In this document: piece after piece, positions 7,497 to 11,312 of the stretch
Numbering within the stretch: the first letter of the stretch is position 1
Layout of the letters: each line of letters opens with the position of its first letter
Assembly (NCBI GenBank): GCA_963981505.1
Contig: CAXCEI010000043.1
Location: 1-11,312, forward strand
Reading direction: 5' to 3'
DNA length: 11,312 nucleotides
DNA from: OPU3-GD-OMZ sp001901525
GTDB taxonomy: Bacteria; Pseudomonadota; Gammaproteobacteria; Methylococcales; Methylomonadaceae
Position numbers and translations under genes: made by a program
Notes under the pieces: model-generated
The model's database searches: none
What the model was told of the DNA's origin: nothing
The model's input: the letters and a program-made list of their open reading frames with translations, nothing else

Positions 7497-7655
7497 ATGC
7501 TTCACTCGAAATATCTCACGATTACGGCACCTCTTGTATCAACTCTGGCTACCTTCCCTTTGTTTATTATTTTTTATAAGGTCGTGTCTTCCGCCCTAAA
7601 AAAATATAAACTATCCCTTACTCAGGCTATTAATGGTATTGACCTTCAACCATGA
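7497..7655 (+). CDS. Possible 52-residue membrane peptide
   Basis: An ATG at 7497 opens 52 codons ending in TGA at 7653-7655. This stop shares an ATGA overlap with the start of the DUF2288 gene, the typical layout of translational coupling. DUF2288 has no visible ribosome binding site of its own. The peptide has one hydrophobic segment at about residues 9-30 (APLVSTLATFPLFIIFYKVV), followed by a basic stretch (KKYK), suggesting an inner-membrane peptide with a cytoplasmic tail. Its own ribosome binding site is weak. I do not recognise it, and it could be a chance frame in the aroG upstream region. Confidence 0.35.
   Translation: MLHSKYLTITAPLVSTLATFPLFIIFYKVVSSALKKYKLSLTQAINGIDLQP
7605..7610 (+). 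promoter_or_regulatory. Possible -10 box for DUF2288-greB-sixA
   Basis: TATAAA lies 41 bases before the DUF2288 start and matches five of six -10 positions. No fitting -35 box is visible. If used, it would make the small upstream frame at 7497 untranslated from this transcript. Confidence 0.2.
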
Positions 7656-7972
7656 CCGCATTCCCACACGACCAGGCACTTGATCCGGAAAAAATCAACC
7701 AAGAAACAGCCAAAATAAAGTGGGCTGAATTACAACGTTTTTTCGCAGCAGGACAAACCATCTACATTGCATCCGAACTGGACCTTATCAATACCGCCCA
7801 GCACATTGCTGCAGACAACAAAACCCTCATTGAACAAGCCATGACTAATAAAACCATTCATCCGGTTACCGATAACCAAGCCAAAGAATGGCTTGCCAAC
7901 GATATTACAACCTGGACCGTTGTGGTAAAGCCTTGGCTACTGGTTCAACCCATCACCCACAAACCCGACTAA
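7652..7972 (+). CDS. DUF2288 family protein
   Basis: The 106-residue protein matches the DUF2288 pattern as I recall it: KIKWAELQRFFAAGQTIYI at about 22-40, a helical centre (DLINTAQHIAADN), then DNQAKEWLANDITTWTVVVKPWLLVQ at 74-99. The family is small, soluble and of unknown function, found mainly in proteobacteria. The start overlaps the stop of a possible membrane peptide by four bases, and greB begins 14 bases after its stop, so it is probably in one transcript with greB and sixA. There is no signal peptide or membrane segment. I cannot assign a function. Confidence 0.85.
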   Translation: MTAFPHDQALDPEKINQETAKIKWAELQRFFAAGQTIYIASELDLINTAQHIAADNKTLIEQAMTNKTIHPVTDNQAKEWLANDITTWTVVVKPWLLVQPITHKPD

Positions 7973-7986
7973 GGCTAACTGTTACT

Positions 7987-8478
7987 ATGGGCCGCTGGAG
8001 ACCGCCACCCCCACAATCCTCGCCTTACATTAGCGCTGAAGGTTTTGAGACATTACAACTTGAATTAAAAGACCGCTGGCAGAAACGCAAAAGTGTCACC
8101 GAGGCCTTATCAGCCGCCGCCGCTGAAGGCGACCGTTCTGAAAATGCCGAATATATTTATCGAAAAAAAGAGCTCCGTGAAATTGATCGTCGTATCCGTT
8201 ACCTGCAAAAAAGGCTGCCTAATCTTAAAGTCATCCGAGAACAGCCCACCGATCTGACGCGTATTTTTTTTGGTGCTCAGGTCTCTCTTAAAAATGATCA
8301 AAACACAACCGTGCAATACCGCATAGTCGGGCCCGATGAAATAACATGCTCTGGTAACATCAGTTTAGACTCTCCATTGGCCAAGGCCTTATTAAGAAAA
8401 TCTACCCACGACACGGTCTCAATTTCCACTGAATACGGTAAAAAAACCTACACCATACTCAACATCACCTATCTTTGA
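7987..8478 (+). CDS. greB: Transcription elongation factor GreB
   Basis: GreB enters the secondary channel of RNA polymerase and stimulates cleavage of backtracked RNA. From the ATG at 7987 the protein has 163 residues (158 in E. coli). The open frame reaches further upstream, but that part lies inside the DUF2288 gene and matches nothing in GreB. The N-terminal coiled coil carries EGDRSENAEY at 47-56 with the tip acids Asp49 and Glu52, which act at the polymerase active site. REIDRRIRYL (64-73) and FFGAQV (94-99) start the C-terminal domain, which ends with YRIVGPDEI and ISLDSPLAKALL. It has a Pro-rich N-terminal extension (RPPPPQSSP). sixA follows after two bases. Confidence 0.95.
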   Translation: MGRWRPPPPQSSPYISAEGFETLQLELKDRWQKRKSVTEALSAAAAEGDRSENAEYIYRKKELREIDRRIRYLQKRLPNLKVIREQPTDLTRIFFGAQVSLKNDQNTTVQYRIVGPDEITCSGNISLDSPLAKALLRKSTHDTVSISTEYGKKTYTILNITYL

Positions 8479-8480
8479 AA

Positions 8481-9005
8481 ATGAAACAATTATTGCTGCT
8501 AAGACACGCAAAATCAGACTGGTCTACGCAATGTTCCGATATCAATCGACCCCTTAACCCTCGCGGCGACGCTAATGCACGACTGCTTGGGAAATGGCTT
8601 CAGAAAAATCCAGACAGTCATCCTGATTATATCCTCTGTTCACCGGCTAAACGCGCTCTGGAAACCGTACAAATAGCAATGAAATCATTATCCCCCCGCT
8701 TACCTGTCTATAATCACGACCGCCTTTATCTTGCATCGATTACTGATATTCTTAAAATACTTGCAACCGTTGATAACCGCTATCAACGTGTGCTCTTGGT
8801 TGGCCACAACCCAGGGTTTGAACAATTATTAAACTGGCTAACAGAAACCTATGAATACGAATTGAGTTCTGGAAAGATAGTCACCACCTGCAATCTCGTA
8901 AAACTGATACTACCGGTTACGGAAAAACCCTTTCAACAAGGTCAATCACAACTGGTTTTTTTAAAACGCCCTGAAGATTTTAAAAACGATTTAGGGATTA
9001 ATTAA
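8481..9005 (+). CDS. sixA: SixA-type phosphohistidine phosphatase
   Basis: This 174-residue protein belongs to the histidine phosphatase (phosphoglycerate mutase-like) superfamily. The catalytic Arg-His motif is in LLLLRHAKSDW (4-14, His9). Arg58 is in CSPAKRALETV, and the second histidine, His109, is in LVGHNPGFEQLL. In E. coli SixA removes phosphate from His-phosphotransfer proteins, notably of the nitrogen phosphotransferase system and ArcB. The ATG at 8481 is preferred over a TTG at 8475 that overlaps the greB stop. There is no ribosome binding site, so coupling to greB is likely. The last 15 bases overlap the convergent repeat-protein gene. Confidence 0.9.
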   Translation: MKQLLLLRHAKSDWSTQCSDINRPLNPRGDANARLLGKWLQKNPDSHPDYILCSPAKRALETVQIAMKSLSPRLPVYNHDRLYLASITDILKILATVDNRYQRVLLVGHNPGFEQLLNWLTETYEYELSSGKIVTTCNLVKLILPVTEKPFQQGQSQLVFLKRPEDFKNDLGIN

Positions 9006-9926
9006 TGGCTGAATCTTGTCAGCAGAGCGAACCGGCTGCACGACCTTATCACCCTCGGTCGCTTGATAATCCATATCCCTTATACCGTTCAAATAATTCA
9101 GTTCAAATGCTTTCGTACCTTCTCGATGCCATCGCGTAGACACGCCGTCCAACTGTCCATCCTTATAATTTGCTGACCATTCCAATTGGCCGTTATCATA
9201 CCACTCCTGAACCAAACCATCATACTGACCAAGTCGATAAAAACCATCCCAAGCCTTCTGGCCATTGCCATACCACAGTGTTATTTGTCCATCCATGACA
9301 CCTTGTCGAAAATAACCTTCTTGTTTTTTCTGACCATTACGATGCCACAATAAAACAAAACCATCGAGGTCACCCTCAAGATAACCGCCTAATTCTGCAA
9401 GCTGTCCCTCTGGATACCAAATAAAATTAGTTTTATCCAATAACCCTTCCGTGTAATTCGCTTCCTGTTTACGCTGCCCATTTTCATACCACTGACTAAA
9501 ACGCCCGTGAAATTGACCCTTCTGATAATGTTCATAACGTGCTAGCTGACCATTCTCATACCAAAAAAACTGATCTGAATGTAAAAAGCCATCGCGATAA
9601 TTATTCTCTTGTTTTTTCTGTCCATTCTCATACCATTGAGTCACCAATCCCTCTAATTCACCCCTTTCACGTACCCCTTCCCAAGCCTTTTGATCATGTA
9701 AATACCAAACCGTTTCAAAACCTTCTGTACCTAAAAGGGCACTATTTTCCACCGATTGTTTTTCACCGTTATCTAAAATAACAAAATAACGATCCGTTAT
9801 CAGAACAGGCTCAACGCTTAATAACTGTTCAGTACCGACTTCACCCTTATCCGTCACCGGTAGTTGCGCTAAAACAATACCATTGTGGAGCATTAACAAT
9901 AAAAAGATATTCCTCATGGCCTTCAT
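8991..9926 (-). CDS. Exported protein with nine MORN-type (YwqK-like) repeats
   Basis: The 311-residue protein starts with a signal peptide (Lys2, Arg5, hydrophobic 7-19, Val-Leu-Ala then Gln21), so it is probably exported to the periplasm. Residues 74-289 are nine repeats of exactly 24 residues, each beginning with Trp at 74, 98, 122, 146, 170, 194, 218, 242 and 266. The consensus is W-Y-x-N-G-Q-K, then Y-x-x-G, then L-x-G. This is the MORN_2 (PF07661) type found in proteins labelled YwqK-family antitoxins; no toxin partner is evident, so that label should not be taken as function. An AAGAG sequence precedes the ATG at 9926; a second Met at codon 4 is possible. The C-terminus (290-311) is non-repetitive. 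Confidence 0.85.
   Translation of the reverse strand: MKAMRNIFLLLMLHNGIVLAQLPVTDKGEVGTEQLLSVEPVLITDRYFVILDNGEKQSVENSALLGTEGFETVWYLHDQKAWEGVRERGELEGLVTQWYENGQKKQENNYRDGFLHSDQFFWYENGQLARYEHYQKGQFHGRFSQWYENGQRKQEANYTEGLLDKTNFIWYPEGQLAELGGYLEGDLDGFVLLWHRNGQKKQEGYFRQGVMDGQITLWYGNGQKAWDGFYRLGQYDGLVQEWYDNGQLEWSANYKDGQLDGVSTRWHREGTKAFELNYLNGIRDMDYQATEGDKVVQPVRSADKIQPLINP
9060..9707 (-). repeat. Nine 72-bp coding repeats of the MORN-type protein
   Basis: The nine 24-codon units are in perfect register. The DNA copies are diverged but share segments such as CCATTCTCATACCA around the Trp-Tyr-Glu-Asn-Gly codons in several units. They arose by internal duplication. Confidence 0.85.
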
Positions 9927-10048
9927 TTTCTCTTTAAAATAATCGTTAAAACTTTATTCAATCTTCAATAATAACAATTATTAACTTTATGCAAAAAATA
10001 CTTTCCTGCTGTACTTAATATTCATAAGAATCACAGAACCAACCCACA

Positions 10049-10312
10049 CTAAACATATTCTTCTTTAATACCTTCAGTCGTATCAGTAATCGTATCAATA
10101 CCCATCGCCGTTTCCTTAATCTCTTCAAAATCAATATCATCACAAGCCACCAATTCTTCTTCCGATGCGTCCGCAAAATCCTGACAAAACCACTCAAAGG
10201 CTTCTTCAATACTGCCTACTTCCTCATCATCAAAACCATAAGCTCCATTTTTGGTAATCACCGTGCCATCCAAACGATAAAAATCAATGTGAAACTCTAT
10301 TTGATATGCCAT
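10049..10312 (-). CDS. Very acidic small protein of unknown function
   Basis: The start at 10312 is chosen because a near-perfect AGGAGG (10317-10322) precedes this ATG by four bases; the open frame extends six codons further but that Met has no such site. The protein has 87 residues, with 26 Asp/Glu and only four Lys/Arg, so it is strongly negative. Acidic runs are at 28-31, 51-53, 58-64 and 84-85. The N-terminus (YQIEFHIDFYRLDGTVI) looks like a beta hairpin, followed by a helical acidic part. No signal peptide or membrane segment is seen. I do not recognise the family. A promoter candidate is just upstream. The charge could suit a DNA mimic or a chaperone-like partner, but nothing proves either. 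Confidence 0.75.
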   Translation of the reverse strand: MAYQIEFHIDFYRLDGTVITKNGAYGFDDEEVGSIEEAFEWFCQDFADASEEELVACDDIDFEEIKETAMGIDTITDTTEGIKEEYV

Positions 10313-10341
10313 ATTTCCTCCTACTCTCATTTAATCAACCT

Positions 10342-10369
10342 TTTAAATCCGCTCTTTTTCCAATGCCAA
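10342..10369 (-). promoter_or_regulatory. Candidate promoter of the acidic protein gene
   Basis: On the minus strand TTGGCA (10364-10369, five of six matches) and TTTAAA (10342-10347, four of six) are 16 bases apart. The predicted start near 10335 leaves a leader of about 23 bases that holds the AGGAGG site. It lies just past the terminator of the preceding gene, as expected for a separate unit. Confidence 0.45.
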
Positions 10370-10414
10370 TTCAAAAAAGACTATTACCATACCTTTTATC
10401 GGAACAACAAACAT

Positions 10415-10451
10415 AAAAAAACCCACATCATCATAAAGATCATGCGGGTTT
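10415..10451 (-). terminator. Intrinsic terminator of the winged-helix-like gene
   Basis: Read on the minus strand, AAACCCGCAT and ATGTGGGTTT form a ten-base-pair stem with one G-U pair around a 13-base loop. T residues continue from the end of the stem (plus-strand A run 10415-10421). It lies about 60 bases after the stop of the 131-residue gene. The plus strand has an A-C mismatch in the stem and a broken T run, so it should work mainly in the minus direction. Confidence 0.8.
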
Positions 10452-10511
10452 GTTTAAGTCACTATACTTTCCGTAAAAACTAATTAAAGTTACCTCTCAT
10501 TGAGAAAATGC

Positions 10512-10907
10512 TCACTCACCTAAACGACGAAATTCATTCTCACCTTCATAGGGCAAATAAAAATCAGTATTATCGTTCCAAAGACCCACTAACTGGTTAT
10601 TACTTGTATCAAAACTAACCTGTAAATATTGACGCATACGATTATAATCAGGCGACAATCTCTTTTGCCCCTCAGGCGGGGTATCAGTCATCTTCTTATC
10701 CAACTTTTCCCGACCCAAAATCGTGATCGTATACCCTGTAAAATGATTTCGACCTGTTTCCGAGGACGATAGTAACCATCCTTGATTGATCATAAACCGT
10801 ATTGAATTATGAAATGAACGCCCGTTAATAGCCAACTTCCCGATAATTTCACCCGAAGTGACAGCACCCTCATCAATTGCAGCCAGGATAGCTAATCGAA
10901 TACTCAT
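10512..10907 (-). CDS. Winged-helix-like small protein, possible regulator
   Basis: The 131-residue protein starts at an ATG with AGGGAG eight bases upstream. Residues 1-70 resemble a winged helix: helix 1 (IRLAILAAID), helix 2 (TSGEIIGKL), a recognition-like helix (SFHNSIRFMINQGWL at 31-45) and a wing ending in GYTITILGREKL (58-69). This pattern is seen in small DNA-binding repressors. Residues 75-131 are a Pro/Gly-containing linker and a tail without known motifs. There is no catalytic motif, signal peptide or membrane segment. A terminator follows the gene, and upstream is a leader with a short frame and a palindrome. DNA binding is inferred from fold-like features only. Confidence 0.7.
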   Translation of the reverse strand: MSIRLAILAAIDEGAVTSGEIIGKLAINGRSFHNSIRFMINQGWLLSSSETGRNHFTGYTITILGREKLDKKMTDTPPEGQKRLSPDYNRMRQYLQVSFDTSNNQLVGLWNDNTDFYLPYEGENEFRRLGE

Positions 10908-10936
10908 ATTAAAACTCCCTAGCTTATATCTAACCC

Positions 10937-10950
10937 GTGCTTATTAGCAC
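10937..10950 (-). other. Small inverted repeat upstream of the winged-helix-like gene
   Basis: GTGCT and AGCAC flank a four-base spacer, about 30 bases before the start codon. It could be an operator half-site pair or a small hairpin in the leader; the arms are short and chance is possible. Confidence 0.3.
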
Positions 10951-10987
10951 TCTGTACACCGTTTATTTTGTGCCCCAAGTACTATTC

Positions 10988-11005
10988 ACTTTATTTAAAT
11001 AAAGT
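10988..11005. promoter_or_regulatory. 18-bp perfect palindrome, possible operator
   Basis: ACTTTATTTAAATAAAGT reads the same on both strands. It lies about 80 bases upstream of the winged-helix-like gene and covers the stop codon of a 13-codon leader frame. It could bind a dimeric regulator such as the neighbouring protein, or form an AU hairpin in the transcript. AT-rich palindromes also occur by chance. Confidence 0.4.
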
Positions 11006-11036
11006 CATTTTGCAGATGCTTTACTTGCAAGGTCAT
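10995..11036 (-). CDS. Possible 13-residue leader peptide
   Basis: An ATG at 11036 is preceded by GGAGG (11044-11048) at a spacing of seven bases, one of the two best ribosome binding sites in the window. The frame has 13 codons, MTLQVKHLQNDFI, and ends with TAA inside the 18-bp palindrome. It lies 87 bases upstream of the winged-helix-like gene on the same strand. This layout resembles a regulatory leader peptide, but no codon run points to an amino acid signal. It may also be the remnant of a longer gene. Confidence 0.4.
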   Translation of the reverse strand: MTLQVKHLQNDFI

Positions 11037-11082
11037 TACTTTACCTCCGATATCAGTAATCTTTAAATAAATCAACTATAAA

Positions 11083-11114
11083 ATAGGTTTGCCATGTCCT
11101 TATGGCAAACCTAT
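11083..11114 (-). terminator. Strong hairpin, possible terminator or leader structure
   Basis: ATAGGTTTGCCAT and ATGGCAAACCTAT form a perfect 13-base-pair stem around a six-base loop. On the minus strand it is followed by TTTATAG, a short T-rich tract, so it may end transcription arriving from outside the window. On the plus strand no T-run follows. It lies 47 bases upstream of the 13-codon leader frame and could instead be part of that leader. Confidence 0.5.
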
Positions 11115-11312
11115 AAGTCGATCAGCGGAGGTAGAGGTATTGAGGGCATATTCCCTTACAAAATTGCAGGACTATTCCATTAAAAAAACCTTTGTACTCA
11201 AAATGTGGGCTTCACCTATTTCAAGATTCGACAATTTTATTTTAAGACTTTAATAAAAAAAATGTAATGGGAAATAGCAGACAAAAGCTGTAGGCTAAAA
11301 TAGACACTCTGG
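11115..11312. other. AT-rich right end without a convincing gene
   Basis: No reading frame of convincing length is present. A short plus-strand frame from a TTG at 11140 (37 codons, GGAGG at 11127-11131) was considered and not called. TCGACA (11229-11234) with TAATAA 17 bases on, and TAAAAT at 11296-11301, are weak plus-strand promoter-like matches. Confidence 0.4.

Noticed and set aside
7888..7986. Upstream extension of the greB frame by 33 codons
   Set aside because: It overlaps the DUF2288 coding sequence and matches nothing in GreB; the ATG at 7987 gives the normal GreB length and N-terminus.
8475..8480. TTG start for sixA two codons earlier
   Set aside because: The ATG at 8481 gives the standard RHxxxx N-terminus directly and neither start has a ribosome binding site; ATG is the simpler choice.
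10015..10209. Minus-strand frame of 64 codons, rich in Lys, Arg and Leu
   Set aside because: It lies in another frame over the acidic protein gene; the basic composition is what an acidic coding sequence gives when read out of frame.
10289..10483. Plus-strand frame of 64 codons
   Set aside because: It runs through the promoter, ribosome binding site and terminator of the minus-strand genes and shows no protein features.
11071..11253. Plus-strand open frame through the right-end hairpin, with a TTG at 11140 behind GGAGG
   Set aside because: No ATG start until late, short, no recognisable motif, and it runs through the strong inverted repeat; composition gives no support.

Overview
The window looks like the chromosome of a gammaproteobacterium with a fairly low GC content (roughly 40% by eye). 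The evidence is the gene content and order: a divergent yicC / rph pair, rph followed by rdgB, hemW and pyrE, and convergent to these an aroG-thiSG-trmB run. All of these proteins are full length and closely match the proteobacterial forms. The species cannot be fixed from the sequence; a marine or Thiotrichales-like gammaproteobacterium is only a guess. No rRNA, tRNA, CRISPR array, insertion sequence or prophage is visible.

Layout from left to right. (1) 1-195, minus: the 5' part of a gene for an exported protein whose N-terminal region runs into an in-frame tandem of the 9-bp unit AGACGGTGC (Ala-Pro-Ser on the coding strand); the gene leaves the window. (2) 222-1088, minus: yicC, an endoribonuclease family gene, just upstream of it. 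(3) 1089-1259: a divergent promoter region. (4) 1260-3777, plus: rph-rdgB-hemW, closely packed. (5) 3845-4492, plus: pyrE, probably with its own promoter. (6) 4489-7354, minus: aroG, a fused thiS-thiG gene and trmB, with trmB ending convergently inside the pyrE stop codon. (7) 7497-9005, plus: a possible 52-residue membrane peptide, a DUF2288 gene, greB and sixA in tight succession. (8) 8991-9926, minus: an exported protein of nine exact 24-residue MORN-type repeats. (9) 10049-11312: an AT-rich accessory-like end with an 87-residue very acidic protein, an intrinsic terminator, a winged-helix-like protein of 131 residues, and upstream of that a structured leader containing a 13-codon reading frame with a strong ribosome binding site.

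The core genes serve nucleotide and RNA metabolism (RNase PH, YicC, RdgB, PyrE, TrmB, GreB), cofactors (HemW, ThiSG) and aromatic amino acid synthesis (DAHP synthase). This is a conserved housekeeping neighbourhood and not one pathway. The less ordinary parts are the Ala-Pro-Ser repeat protein at the left edge, the ThiS-ThiG fusion, the small membrane peptide coupled to DUF2288, and the right-hand kilobase with the acidic protein, the winged-helix-like protein and its leader. I found no multi-gene system that I can call new with confidence; the right-end leader/regulator arrangement is the best candidate for something undescribed.
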